A stretch of 64,000 nt of DNA from Hydrogenophaga sp. (GCF_011772445.1 NZ_WVZN01000016.1:1-64000); one strand, 5' to 3'. Counted from the stretch's first letter, positions 1-10,357 are shown. Notes: generated by a model from the sequence alone, not told the origin. A program made the numbers and translations.

Positions 1-62
1 CCCCAAGGGCGGTCTGCACCCCCTCGGGGGGCAGCGAATACACGAAGTGATGAGCGTGGGGG
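1..62. repeat. dispersed GC-rich intergenic repeat (partial)
   Basis: The DNA downstream of gspF is not coding. It holds C-run/G-run inverted segments (CCCC near 1-4, CCCCCTCGGGGGG near 20-32) followed by GCAGCGAATACACGAAGTG. From memory, this style of sequence recurs between genes in Comamonadaceae genomes. It is cut by the window edge. No function is claimed; it may act as a transcription-terminating hairpin after gspF. Confidence 0.45.
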
Positions 63-71
63 CCCATAGGT

Positions 72-1304
72 TCAGGTCACCAATTGATTGAGCTGAATGA
101 TCGGGAGCAGCACCGCCAGCACGATGAGCATGACGATCAGGCCCATGCCGACGATGAGCAGGGGCTCCAGCACCGTGGCCAGGGACATGGCGCGGCGCTG
201 CACCTCGGCGCCCAGTTGGTCGGCCGCGCGCTGCAGCATCTGCGGCAACTGGCCGGTCTGCTCGCCCAGGCGGGCGAACATGCTCAGCAGCGGCGGAAAG
301 CGCTTCTTGGCCGCCAGGGCCGAGGCCAGCGGCGCGCCCTCGCGCACGCGCACCAGGGCGTCGAGCGCGTCTTCGCGCAGGGCGCGGTTGTTCAGGGTTT
401 CGGCGGCCGTCTGCAGCGCGCGCAGGATGGGCACGCCCGAGCCCGCGAGCATGGCCAGCGTGCCGGCGAAGCGCGTGGCGTTGAAGCCGCGCGCCAGACG
501 GCCCAGCACGGGCAGGCGCAGCACGGCGGCGTCCATGCGCAGGCGCATGGCTTCCTGCCGGCGCGCGAACACCAGGCCGATGATGGCCAGCACGAGCACG
601 GCCAGCACATACCAGCCCCATTCGCGCACGAAGGCGCTGATGCCCATCATGATCACCGTGAGCGTGGGCAAGGCGCGTTCGCTGCCCTCGAACACGCCCG
701 CCACCTGCGGCACCACGTAGCTCACCAGGAACACCACGATGACGATGGCCACGAGCGTGACGATGGCCGGGTACAGGGCCGCGGCGATGAGTTTGTTGCG
801 CAGGGCCTCGCGCCCTTCCAGGTCGTCGGCCAGGCGCTCGAGCACGGTGCCGAGCTGGCCGCTTTGCTCCCCGGCGGCCACCACGGCGCTGTAGCTGGTG
901 GAGAACTCGCGCGGGAACTGCGACAGCGCGCGGGCGAAGGCCGAGCCGGCATTGACCTCGCTGCGCAAGGTGGCGACGAGGTTGCGCAGCTTGTCGTTCT
1001 CGGCCTCGTCGGCCAGGGCGCTGAGGGCGCGCTCCAGCGGCATGCCGGCGGCCACCAGACCGGCGAGCTGGCGGGTCCACACGCCCAGGGCGGTGTTGCT
1101 GAACACGCGCCCGCCCCAGAGCGTGACGTTGAGGCCTTTGCCGCCGCCACCACTTTGCGCGGCCTGCGCCGCGGGCTCCACTGCCAGCGGCACCAGCGAG
1201 CGGGCGCGCAGCATGCCGCGCGCGGCGCGCGCGGTGTCGGCGTCGATCACGCCCTTGTGCGTGTCGCCGTTGGCGTCGACGGCTTCGAAGGTGTAGGCGG
1301 GCAT
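72..1304 (-). CDS. gspF: type II secretion system inner-membrane platform protein GspF
   Basis: A 410-residue polytopic inner-membrane protein, the platform of the T2SS that links the GspE ATPase to pseudopilus assembly. It starts with the family-typical MPAYTFEAVDANGD segment. Two homologous GspF domains follow (about residues 75-200 and 275-400), each ending in hydrophobic membrane segments, the last one just before the C-terminus (VMLIVLAVLLPI). The length is normal for the family. It is the last gene of the minus-strand gsp run, 10 bp after the gspE stop, so it is co-transcribed with gspE. The Gsp context separates it from PilC of type IV pili. Confidence 0.96.
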   Translation of the reverse strand: MPAYTFEAVDANGDTHKGVIDADTARAARGMLRARSLVPLAVEPAAQAAQSGGGGKGLNVTLWGGRVFSNTALGVWTRQLAGLVAAGMPLERALSALADEAENDKLRNLVATLRSEVNAGSAFARALSQFPREFSTSYSAVVAAGEQSGQLGTVLERLADDLEGREALRNKLIAAALYPAIVTLVAIVIVVFLVSYVVPQVAGVFEGSERALPTLTVIMMGISAFVREWGWYVLAVLVLAIIGLVFARRQEAMRLRMDAAVLRLPVLGRLARGFNATRFAGTLAMLAGSGVPILRALQTAAETLNNRALREDALDALVRVREGAPLASALAAKKRFPPLLSMFARLGEQTGQLPQMLQRAADQLGAEVQRRAMSLATVLEPLLIVGMGLIVMLIVLAVLLPIIQLNQLVT

Positions 1305-1314
1305 GCGCGAACCG

Positions 1315-2757
<1,443 letters not shown>

Positions 2758-2767
2758 GGGCGCGGCC

Positions 2768-5035
2768 TCACTGGGTGGGCGCGGGCGCGGGCGCCGGTGC
2801 CGGCGCGGCGGCCGGCGGCGTGGCCGGTGGTGTGGCCGGCGGCGTGGCCGGTGGTGTGGCGGCAGGCACGGTGTTCGGCGAACCCTCGGGCGCGCCGAGC
2901 GGCGTGGGGCGCGGCGCCTGGCGCACGTAGGGCAGGGCCTGGGGGCCCAGCACCGGGGTCTCGTTGATCTTCAATACGCTGCTGGGCGTGGGCTGCAGTT
3001 CGCGCTGGATCGCGCGCATCTGCTCGTAGCGGTCGAGCGCGAGGTTGGCGGTGTCGCGCTCGTCGCGCAGCACCACAGGGCGCAGGAAGACCATCAGGTT
3101 GGTCTTGCGGCGGCTGCGCGTCTCGCTGCGGAACAGGCCGCCGAGCACGGGCACGTCGCCCAGGCCGGGCACCTTGTCCTGGTTCTGGGCGTACTCGTCC
3201 TGCAGCAGGCCGCCGAGCACCACGATGGCGCCGTCGTTGACGAGCACGGTGCTTTCGATGCTGCGCAGGTTGGTGATGAGGCCGGTGCTGGAATTGACCG
3301 AGGCCGGCGCCACGCTGCTCACCTCCTGGTAGATGGTCAGCTTGATGGTGCCGTTCTCGCTGATCTGCGGCTTCACGCGCAGGGTGATGCCCACGTCCTT
3401 GCGCTCGATGGTCTGGAACGGGTTGACCGAGCCGTTGTTGCCGCCGCCGGTGTTGGTGAACTGGCCGGTCACGAAGGGCACGTTCTGGCCGATGACGATC
3501 TTGGCCTCTTCGTTGTCCAGGGTGAGCAGGTTGGGGGTGGACAGGATGTTGCCGGCCCCGTTTTCCTGCAGGAAGCGCGCAAGGAAGCCCAGCACGTAGA
3601 CGCCGTTGGTGCGGCGCGCGAGGCCGATGTTGAGGCCGGCGGCCGGCGCTGTCTCACCCTGGGCCAGGCTGAAGATGTTGCGCCCGCCTTCGCCGAAGTT
3701 GGTGCCGAGCAGGCCGATGACGCGGTCGCCCGAGCTGCCGGAAGCGCCTTGCCACTGGATGCCGAACTCGGCGGCCTTGTCGTCGTTGACCTCGGCGATG
3801 AGGCTTTCCACGTAGACCTGGGCGCGGCGCGAGTCGAGCTGGTCGATGACGGCGCGCAATTGGCGGTAGAGCGGTTCGGGCGCGGTGATGATGAGCGAGT
3901 TGGTCGCCGGGTCGGCCTGGATCATGCCGCCCGTGGAGGGCTGGGCGCTGGCCGCCACCGGGGTGCTGGCGGCGCTGCCCATGCCGCCACCTGTGCTGTT
4001 GCCGGTGAGGTTGATGGCCGAGGTGCTGGCGCGCGAGAGGGAGCCACCGTTGGCCGTGCCCCCCCCGCCACCGCCCAGCGAGCCCGTGCCACCCGACTCA
4101 CCCGCGGCGATAGCCGCGCGCAGCGTGGTGGCCAGCGAGGCGGCGTCCGCGTTCTTCAGGTAGACCACGTGGATGTTGCCGCTGGCCACGGCGGCCGAGG
4201 GCTGGTCGAGCCGCACCACCAGCGACTTCACCAGGGCCAGGCGCGCCGGGTTGGCCGCGCGCAGCACCAGGGCGTTGCTGCGCGGCTCGGCCACGATGGT
4301 GGTGCGGAAGGAGGCGTCGCCCGCGCCGGCACCGCCGGCCGCGCCGCCCGTGGCGCTGGGGTCGATCAGGCGCTGGATCAGCGGCACGATGTCGGCCGCC
4401 ACGGCGTGCTGCAGGGGAATGATCTCGATGTCGCTGGCGCCGGGCACGTCGAGCGCGGCGACGATGCGGCCGATGCGCTGCAGGTTTTCGGCGTAGTCGG
4501 TGATGACCAGCGAGTTGTTGCCCGGGTTGACGTTGATGGTGTTGTTGGGCGGGATCAGCGGACGCAGCACCGGCACCAGGTTGTTCGCGTTCTCGTGGTT
4601 GAGGCGGAAGATCTGGGTGACCACGGTGTTGGACGCGGGCAGCGCCGACACGGCGCCCGCGCTCACCACGTTGCCCTGCAGCTTGGCGTCGGCCTCGGGC
4701 ACGATCTTGTAGAGGCCGCCGGTGTCCACCAGCGCGAAGCCCTGCAGCCGCAGCGCGGCGGCGAACTGATTCAGCGCGGCGGCCGGCGCCACGGGGCGGT
4801 CGGTGGAGAGGTTGATGGTGCCGCGCACGCGCGGGTCGACCACGACGCTGCGCCCGGTGATGGTGGCCATGGTGCGCGCCACGGCCTCGATCTCGGCGCC
4901 CACGAAGTTGAGCGTGACGGGCTCGGACGGCCGGTTCTGCGCGGTGGCCGTGGGCGCGCCGGTCAGGCTCAGCGCCAGCGCGCAGGCCAGCGCGAGTGCG
5001 CTGCGGCGGCCGGCCAGGGGGGAGAAGGCAAACAT
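2768..5035 (-). CDS. gspD: type II secretion system outer-membrane secretin GspD
   Basis: The secretin forms the outer-membrane exit channel. The ATG at 5035 starts a typical signal peptide (MFAFSPLAGRR, then a hydrophobic core ending ATAQ) and has an AGGA 8 nt upstream. A GTG at 5062 is in frame but overlaps gspN. The N0 and N1-N3 domains occupy about residues 40-330, with a Gly/Ser-rich insertion in N3, and the secretin domain follows (motif VPGLGDVPVLGGLF). The C-terminus ends in a Pro/Ala tail made of four ATPP units. No pilotin (GspS) gene is visible in the window. Confidence 0.95.
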   Translation of the reverse strand: MFAFSPLAGRRSALALACALALSLTGAPTATAQNRPSEPVTLNFVGAEIEAVARTMATITGRSVVVDPRVRGTINLSTDRPVAPAAALNQFAAALRLQGFALVDTGGLYKIVPEADAKLQGNVVSAGAVSALPASNTVVTQIFRLNHENANNLVPVLRPLIPPNNTINVNPGNNSLVITDYAENLQRIGRIVAALDVPGASDIEIIPLQHAVAADIVPLIQRLIDPSATGGAAGGAGAGDASFRTTIVAEPRSNALVLRAANPARLALVKSLVVRLDQPSAAVASGNIHVVYLKNADAASLATTLRAAIAAGESGGTGSLGGGGGGTANGGSLSRASTSAINLTGNSTGGGMGSAASTPVAASAQPSTGGMIQADPATNSLIITAPEPLYRQLRAVIDQLDSRRAQVYVESLIAEVNDDKAAEFGIQWQGASGSSGDRVIGLLGTNFGEGGRNIFSLAQGETAPAAGLNIGLARRTNGVYVLGFLARFLQENGAGNILSTPNLLTLDNEEAKIVIGQNVPFVTGQFTNTGGGNNGSVNPFQTIERKDVGITLRVKPQISENGTIKLTIYQEVSSVAPASVNSSTGLITNLRSIESTVLVNDGAIVVLGGLLQDEYAQNQDKVPGLGDVPVLGGLFRSETRSRRKTNLMVFLRPVVLRDERDTANLALDRYEQMRAIQRELQPTPSSVLKINETPVLGPQALPYVRQAPRPTPLGAPEGSPNTVPAATPPATPPATPPATPPAAAPAPAPAPAPTQ
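2811..2858. repeat. two exact 24-bp tandem repeats in gspD 3' end
   Basis: Positions 2811-2834 and 2835-2858 are identical 24-mers. On the coding strand each encodes two ATPP tetrapeptides with alternating synonymous codons, giving the (ATPP)4 tail of GspD. The unit is a multiple of three, so copy-number change would alter tail length without a frameshift. Confidence 0.9.
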
Positions 5036-5058
5036 GATGGCGATCCTACGTCGAAGCC

Positions 5059-5853
5059 TCACCCGATGGTGATGACCGAACGGTCGCCTTGGCGGCGACC
5101 CACGATGTTGAGCAGGTTGGCGAGGGCCTCTTCATTGCCCGGCGCGGCCCGGGCGTCGCCGGCGAAGCGCAGGCGCCCGCCGATCCATTGCCCGTTGCCC
5201 TGCAGCAGCAGGGCCCCGCTGAGGGTCTGCACGTCCAGGCGGGCGGTGTCGCCATCGGCCTCGGCGCGCAGCGAGGCGCGGTAGCTGCCCAGGGGGCGGA
5301 TGCTGGACATGCGCGAGGCGACGTCGAGCGCGTCGATGTCCAGCCCGCCCTGCAGGCGCGCGCGACCGCTGGACAGCGCCACGCGTAAGCCGTCGCTGCG
5401 CAAGGCGAGCGTGCCCTGCAGGCGCAAGGTGTTCCAGGGCGTGCCGAGCCCGGCGAGCAGTTCGGCCGGCCAGCGGCTGTCGAAGCTGGCGATGTCGAGG
5501 GCGGTTTCGCTCAGGCCGGGGCGCAGGTGCAGGTTCAGCGGCTGCGGGGTGCAGCACGGGGCCTGCAAGGCCAGGGCCAGGGCGGGGCCGCCGTCGTGCC
5601 AGGCCGGGCGCAGGCGCCAGCGCAGGCCCTGGGGCAGGGCGCTGCGGGTGCGGCTGCCCTCGCCGCCGGTGAGCAGCAGGTCGGCCTGGCCGGTCCAGAC
5701 GCTGCCGCGCGCGTTGACGAGTTGCACCTGCCCGCCGCTGGCCTGGCCGAGCGCGGCGGCTAGCCAGCGGGCCGGCGCGAACAGGATGAGGGCCAGCAGC
5801 AGGCCCAGCACGGCAGCGACGAAGGCCAGGCGGCGCACGGTGGTGATGGACAT
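5059..5853 (-). CDS. gspN: type II secretion system protein GspN
   Basis: A predicted bitopic inner-membrane T2SS accessory protein of 264 residues. The start is the ATG at 5853, giving MSITTVRRLAFVAAVLG and a single N-terminal membrane helix (about residues 8-30), then a periplasmic beta-rich region. The open frame runs further upstream, but that part overlaps gspM and has no family character. It is flanked by gspM (stop 2 bp upstream) and gspD, the usual place for gspN. GspN is present only in some T2SS clusters. Confidence 0.88.
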   Translation of the reverse strand: MSITTVRRLAFVAAVLGLLLALILFAPARWLAAALGQASGGQVQLVNARGSVWTGQADLLLTGGEGSRTRSALPQGLRWRLRPAWHDGGPALALALQAPCCTPQPLNLHLRPGLSETALDIASFDSRWPAELLAGLGTPWNTLRLQGTLALRSDGLRVALSSGRARLQGGLDIDALDVASRMSSIRPLGSYRASLRAEADGDTARLDVQTLSGALLLQGNGQWIGGRLRFAGDARAAPGNEEALANLLNIVGRRQGDRSVITIG

Positions 5854-5855
5854 GC

Positions 5856-6386
5856 TCAGTTGCCCGCGAGCGGTGGCCCGCTCAAGACCAGCGTGCCGCT
5901 CCAGGTGGTGCCCGGGCCGTCGCGGTTGAGTTGCGATTCGAGCGGCAGCAGCCGCGCGTTCACGCGCACCTGCTGCAGCCAGCCGGCCAGGGCCACGGCT
6001 TCGGTCTGGCGCAGCGTGAGGGTGGCGCGGTCGGCCAGCACGGCGATCTGACCGGTGCCGCCGAGTGCGCCCGTGGCGGCTTCCAGCGCACGCAAGGCCT
6101 CGTCGCGTCCCGGTGGTTGGCCGGTCGAGCCGGCGCGCAGGCCCTCGGTGGTCTGCGCGAGTTGCTGCATGCGCGCCAGTTGCGCGTCCAGCGCGGCGTG
6201 GCGGGCGGGGGCGCCGCGCAAGGTCTGCCAGGCCGGGGCGATGGCGAGCCACCACAGCAGGGCCAGGCCCACGATCAGCGCGGCGATCAGCACCAGGCGG
6301 CGTTCGCGCTCGGCCAGGGCGCCGTACCAGGCGGCCATGCCGGCGCGGGCGCGCTGCAATGAGGAGGGGGCGCGGTCGGCGGCCAT
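5856..6386 (-). CDS. gspM: type II secretion system protein GspM
   Basis: An inner-membrane T2SS platform component of 176 residues that partners GspL. The chosen start is the ATG at 6386, two bases after the gspL stop, giving MAADRAPSSLQRARAG. A short basic cytoplasmic head, one membrane helix (LVLIAALIVGLALLWWLAI, about residues 30-48) and a periplasmic ferredoxin-like region follow. Upstream in-frame starts would lie inside gspL. Sequence conservation in GspM is weak, so the call leans on topology and position. Confidence 0.87.
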   Translation of the reverse strand: MAADRAPSSLQRARAGMAAWYGALAERERRLVLIAALIVGLALLWWLAIAPAWQTLRGAPARHAALDAQLARMQQLAQTTEGLRAGSTGQPPGRDEALRALEAATGALGGTGQIAVLADRATLTLRQTEAVALAGWLQQVRVNARLLPLESQLNRDGPGTTWSGTLVLSGPPLAGN

Positions 6387-6388
6387 GG

Positions 6389-7672
6389 TCAGGGTTGCGG
6401 TGCCTGCAGCACCAGTTCGTTGCCGTCGAATTGCGCGCGCCAACCGCCGCCCTGAAGGGCTTGCTGCAGGGCGCGCACCTGTTCTTCACCGGCGCGCCAG
6501 CCGGACAGGCGCAGCGCGCCGTTCTCGTAGGCGATGCGGGTGGGGGAGAGCGGCTCGCTGCCGGACGCGCGGTCCACCGCGGCCAGCAGGGTTTCCAGGT
6601 CGCCGGCGGCGAGCTGGCCGCTGGCCTGCTGCAGCTGCGCCACCTCGCGCTGCATCTGCGCGGGCGCGTCGAGCACCAGCTGCACCTGGGGGAAGGTGGT
6701 GGTGAGTGTGGTGCGCACCGCGTCCTGCTTGGCCTGCAGGCTCTGGCGTTCCTGCCAGGCCACCAGGTTCAGGCCGATGAGTTGCGCCACGAGCAGGGCC
6801 ACCAGGCCCCAGCGCGCCGCGCGCCACTGCGGCCCGCTGCGGAACTGGCGCCAGGCGCGCCGCCAGCGTTGGCCGCGCCGCGCGCCCGAGGACAGGCTGA
6901 GGTCGAACTGGGCAAGGTTCCAGTCGGTCTGGCCGGCGCGCAGCAGCCACTGGGCCGGCGGCACGGGGTCGAAGGGGCGCTGCATGACGCGCTCGGCGAG
7001 TTCGCTCACCAGCGGGTCGGCCAGCCAGACGTCCAGGGCGTCGGTGGCGCGCAGCTCGTTGGCGTTGGTGCCGGGCAGCAGGGCGTCCAGCGGCAGGGCC
7101 TGGTCTTCGCGCAGGGGTACGCAGCTCACGCCCAGCAGGCTGGCGCTGGCCAGCCAGACCTGGTCGCCGTCGATGTGGGCCCAGTGCAACTGGCCCGGCG
7201 AGTCCATGGCGAAGCTGCGCGTGGCCCCCGCGGCGCCGGGCACCCGGGCCGCCACCAGGGGCCACATGAGCGGGGCGATGCGCGCGACCGGGCGGCCGGC
7301 GGATTCGAGCGCGCGCAGCCAGTCGCGCAGGCGGTCCTTGTCGGTGCTGGCGACCCACACGGTCTGGCCGGGGCGCCCGCCCGGTTCCAGTGCGTGGTGC
7401 AGGGTGCCCACGTCGCTGAGCACCTGGTCTTCGAGCATGCCGTCGAGCGCCGCGCGCAGGCGCGGGCCGCTCACGCGCGGCAGGCTGAGGCGGTGCCAGG
7501 AGAGGGCGCGCGGCGGCAGGGCCAGCACCAGCTCTTCGTCGCGCGGCAGCAGCGAAATGGCGGATTCGCCGTCCTCGGCCGGGTACTGGCCGTCTGTGCT
7601 GCGCACCCAGCGCATGAGCGTGGCTGCGGCCGAGGGCGTGGCCTGGTGGTCGATGGGCGTGACGATGAGCAC
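6389..7672 (-). CDS. gspL: type II secretion system protein GspL
   Basis: A bitopic inner-membrane protein of 427 residues that recruits the GspE ATPase. It has an actin-like cytoplasmic domain (about residues 1-250), one membrane helix (WGLVALLVAQLIGLNLVAW, about 280-298) and a periplasmic domain. The start is a GTG at 7672; no ATG fits the family N-terminus. Unlike the other tightly packed genes here, it is separated from gspK by 135 bp that contain a TAGAAT box, so it may have an internal promoter. Confidence 0.91.
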   Translation of the reverse strand: MLIVTPIDHQATPSAAATLMRWVRSTDGQYPAEDGESAISLLPRDEELVLALPPRALSWHRLSLPRVSGPRLRAALDGMLEDQVLSDVGTLHHALEPGGRPGQTVWVASTDKDRLRDWLRALESAGRPVARIAPLMWPLVAARVPGAAGATRSFAMDSPGQLHWAHIDGDQVWLASASLLGVSCVPLREDQALPLDALLPGTNANELRATDALDVWLADPLVSELAERVMQRPFDPVPPAQWLLRAGQTDWNLAQFDLSLSSGARRGQRWRRAWRQFRSGPQWRAARWGLVALLVAQLIGLNLVAWQERQSLQAKQDAVRTTLTTTFPQVQLVLDAPAQMQREVAQLQQASGQLAAGDLETLLAAVDRASGSEPLSPTRIAYENGALRLSGWRAGEEQVRALQQALQGGGWRAQFDGNELVLQAPQP

Positions 7673-7702
7673 GGACGGGGATTTCAGCAGATGGGACCGG
7701 CC

Positions 7703-7708
7703 ATTCTA
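7703..7708 (-). promoter_or_regulatory. possible internal promoter -10 box upstream of gspL
   Basis: The 7673-7807 gap between gspK and gspL is the only large gap in the gsp run. On the minus strand it contains TAGAAT (7708 to 7703), 31-36 nt before the gspL GTG. No convincing -35 was found, so this is a weak prediction of independent expression of gspLMNDEF. Confidence 0.35.
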
Positions 7709-7807
7709 GAGAGGGTGCATGGCAAAACCACGCTTCAAGTACTCCAGGGCGTTGTGCTGTGGCTTCAATGGGGGCGGCGGCCGTGCCTGGCGGCGCTTGC
7801 AGAGGCC

Positions 7808-8806
7808 TCAGCGGCGCGTGAAGCGCTCGCGCCAGACGATGCGCACGTCCAGGGCCTGGCGCACCACCAGCGAGCGCTCTTCGATGATGGTGTCGTCCAG
7901 CCGCAGGCGGCCGCGCACCTCGAAGTAGGCGCTGCGCACACCGTGGTACTGGTCGCTCAGGGTGACGGGGCCTTCGGGCAGCAGGCGCTGGGCTTCGGCG
8001 ATGGCGCGAAACGGCTTGCGCTCGCGCGCGGTGACGAGTTGGCGCGCCTGGGCGAGGTCCAGCCCCGGCAGCGAGGCGGCGATGGCCTCGGGGCTGGCGG
8101 TGTTGAGGTTGAGCGTGGTGCGCTGCGGCAGCACGGTGAGGTGGGGCTCCAGCCGCGCCAGGCTCTCGGGCGACAGGCCCAGCCAGGCCAGGTGCGACAG
8201 CTTGGCCGGCAGCAGCGCGGTGCGCGAGGGCAGGGGGTCGCTGAGCGCGAGCCGGGTGCTGGCCAGCAGCTCGTTCACGGCGGCGTCGAGTTCGCTGACC
8301 GGCAGGCCCAGCAGTTCGTAGAGGCGGCGCAGGATGTCCAGGTCGGGTTCGGAGATCTCCACCTGGCGCGTGCCCGGGCCCTGCCCCGGGCCCGTCCCCT
8401 GTCCCGTGGTCTGGCGCACCGCGTTGTTGAAGTTCAGGCGCGACTGCAGGTCGCTCATCTCGCCGGAGAGGAAGGCCTCGAGCGCGCTGTCGGCGTTGTT
8501 GTCGCGGTCGGCCGCGAGAAAGCTGGACAGGCGTGCCTCCTCCAGGGGCAGCGCCCAGGGCTCGCCCAGGTGGTCGGGGTTGCCATTGGTCTGGTTGCCG
8601 CGCGCGTCCTCGCGCAGGATGAGCCGGGCCCAGTCGAGCGCGCCGGCCAGGATCCAGGCGGCCTGGGCGCGCTGGCGCTCGGCGCGCTCGATCTCCAGTG
8701 CCCGCCATTGCTGCCACAGCGCGCTGGCGGCCAGCGCGGCCACCAGGGTGACGGTGAGCATCGCCAGCAGCAGGGCGGCGCCGCGCTGGCGCTTGTTGGC
8801 GTTCAC
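7808..8806 (-). CDS. gspK: type II secretion minor pseudopilin GspK
   Basis: The large minor pseudopilin capping the T2SS pseudopilus, 332 residues. It starts at a GTG (8806) that overlaps the gspJ stop as GTGA, giving a short leader MNANKRQRGAALLLAMLTV typical of GspK, which lacks the Glu5 of other pseudopilins. A large alpha-helical insertion domain and a GspK C-terminal helix-hairpin-helix-like region (LNLNTASPEAIAASLPGLD) are visible. It needs prepilin peptidase for processing; no gspO/pilD is in the window. Confidence 0.93.
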   Translation of the reverse strand: MNANKRQRGAALLLAMLTVTLVAALAASALWQQWRALEIERAERQRAQAAWILAGALDWARLILREDARGNQTNGNPDHLGEPWALPLEEARLSSFLAADRDNNADSALEAFLSGEMSDLQSRLNFNNAVRQTTGQGTGPGQGPGTRQVEISEPDLDILRRLYELLGLPVSELDAAVNELLASTRLALSDPLPSRTALLPAKLSHLAWLGLSPESLARLEPHLTVLPQRTTLNLNTASPEAIAASLPGLDLAQARQLVTARERKPFRAIAEAQRLLPEGPVTLSDQYHGVRSAYFEVRGRLRLDDTIIEERSLVVRQALDVRIVWRERFTRR

Positions 8807-9525
8807 GGGGCGGCTTCCAGTGTGGGGCGCACCCAGTCGCGCTGCAGCACGCCCTGCAGGGCCGCGCCGGACGCCGGCAGCTCCAGCAGCACGCGCACGC
8901 CGTTGGGCAGGTTCAGATTGGGCGCGTAGGCGTCGCCGCCGGACGGTGGCTGGTTGTCGGCCGCGGATTGCGGGTTGGTCCAGGCCTCGCCGCGGTGGTA
9001 GTAGAGCTGCCAGCCCAGCGCCGGCACCAGGGCGATGGCGCTGTCGGCCGTGGGGGCGGTGAGCGCGTTGGCGGGGTTGCCGCCATCGCCGGGCGGGGTC
9101 ATGCGGCCGCTGGACCATTCGGCCGCGCGCTGCCAGGCGCGGGCCAGTTCGTCGCGCTGTCGCAGCGGGCCCGACTGCCAGCGCGACCAGCGCGGGCCCT
9201 CGGGCGTGTTCAGCATGGCCCAGGCCACGACGCGGATGCCGCGGCTGTCCAGCCCGGTTTCCATCGGGTCTCGCCGCGTGAGGCGCAGCAACTGGCCGTT
9301 GAAATCGATCGGCGCGATCTCGCGTGTGTCGATCATGGCGTCGAGGTCGGCCGTCCACTGCCCCAGTGCGGCCTGCAGGCGCCGCAGGTCGTCGGCGCGG
9401 GTCTGGGTGATGGACTGCGTGCGGCTCATGCCGTCGATGGCGCGCCAGGCCAGGATGGCGATCGTGGACAGGATGGCCAGCGCCACCAGCAGCTCGATCA
9501 GCGTGAAGCCGCGCGCCCTTGCCAT
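8803..9525 (-). CDS. gspJ: type II secretion minor pseudopilin GspJ
   Basis: A minor pseudopilin of 240 residues. The ATG at 9525 gives MARARG|FTLIELLVALAIL, a class III prepilin leader with cleavage after Gly and Glu at position 5 of the mature protein. Upstream in-frame starts lie in gspI and are rejected. It forms the tip complex with GspI, GspK and GspH. It is packed tightly with gspI (2-bp gap) and gspK (overlap). Confidence 0.94.
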   Translation of the reverse strand: MARARGFTLIELLVALAILSTIAILAWRAIDGMSRTQSITQTRADDLRRLQAALGQWTADLDAMIDTREIAPIDFNGQLLRLTRRDPMETGLDSRGIRVVAWAMLNTPEGPRWSRWQSGPLRQRDELARAWQRAAEWSSGRMTPPGDGGNPANALTAPTADSAIALVPALGWQLYYHRGEAWTNPQSAADNQPPSGGDAYAPNLNLPNGVRVLLELPASGAALQGVLQRDWVRPTLEAAP

Positions 9526-9527
9526 GC

Positions 9528-9896
9528 TCAGTACCGGCCCTGGACGGTGGAGAGGGTCAGCAGCCGCACGCCCGAGGCGTCGTTGCCGCGGATGACCGTG
9601 GCGTCGACCCGGCGGAAATTGGGGTTGGGCGTGGGCAGCACCGACACGCGCACGCGCAGGGCGCGGCCGGCCTGTTCGCACACGGCGTCGGTGTCACCGG
9701 TGCCCGGCAGCTGGCGCTGCAGACGCAGGGCGGTGAGCGCGTTTTCGGCGCACAGGGTCGCCAGCCATTGCTCGGTCTGGCGCTCGGCGGTGCGCGTGAG
9801 CGCGCTGCTGGCCTGCAGACCGGTGGTGAGCGTGAGCGCCACCACGCCCAGGGCGACGAGCACCTCGATCAGGGTGAAGCCGCGGAGGCGTTTCAT
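9528..9896 (-). CDS. gspI: type II secretion minor pseudopilin GspI
   Basis: A minor pseudopilin of 122 residues that nucleates the tip complex. The start ATG (9896) overlaps the gspH stop as ATGA and gives the leader MKRLRG|FTLIEVLVALGVV with Glu5 present. The length matches the GspI family. A longer open frame upstream lies within gspH and is not used. Confidence 0.94.
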   Translation of the reverse strand: MKRLRGFTLIEVLVALGVVALTLTTGLQASSALTRTAERQTEQWLATLCAENALTALRLQRQLPGTGDTDAVCEQAGRALRVRVSVLPTPNPNFRRVDATVIRGNDASGVRLLTLSTVQGRY

Positions 9897-10357
9897 GGGG
9901 TGTCCGTGGCCACGCGGAAGGGGCCCAGGCCGTCGGTGGCCAGCACCAGGCGGCGGTCGCCCAGGCCGAGGGCGATGCGCTGGGCGGGGATGAGGGGCTC
10001 GGGCCCCAGCACCAGAGCGGTGGCGCCGGGTGGCTGCAGCACCAGGGCGGCGGTGTCGGCGTTCAGCCACTGGTGCGCGCCCTCGGAGGGCGTGGGCCCG
10101 TCGCCGGCGCGCGCGCGCGGCAGGCCGATGAATTCGAAGCCTTGGGGCCGCACGCGCCAGACCACGGGAAGGCCGCTGGTGAGCGACTGCGCGCGCGCCG
10201 ATTCGAGCATGGCCGACAGGCGCAGCGCCTCGCGCTCGAGCCGGGTGCCGCTGTCGTCGCGCAGGGCGAAGGTGACGGCCGCGGTGGCCATGGCGATGAT
10301 GGCCACGACCACCATCAGTTCAAGGAGGGTGAAGCCCCTGGAGTGGCCGCGCGGCAT
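9893..10357 (-). CDS. gspH: type II secretion minor pseudopilin GspH
   Basis: A minor pseudopilin of 154 residues. The leader MPRGHSRG|FTLLELMVVVAII carries the prepilin peptidase site and Glu5, and a small beta-domain follows. It lies 32 bp after gspG and overlaps gspI by 4 bp. Order and length favour GspH over a type IV minor pilin (FimT-like). Confidence 0.92.
   Translation of the reverse strand: MPRGHSRGFTLLELMVVVAIIAMATAAVTFALRDDSGTRLEREALRLSAMLESARAQSLTSGLPVVWRVRPQGFEFIGLPRARAGDGPTPSEGAHQWLNADTAALVLQPPGATALVLGPEPLIPAQRIALGLGDRRLVLATDGLGPFRVATDTP

Noticed and set aside
2811..2858. CRISPR-like repeat array
   Set aside because: It is a contiguous 24-bp tandem repeat within the gspD coding sequence, with no spacers.
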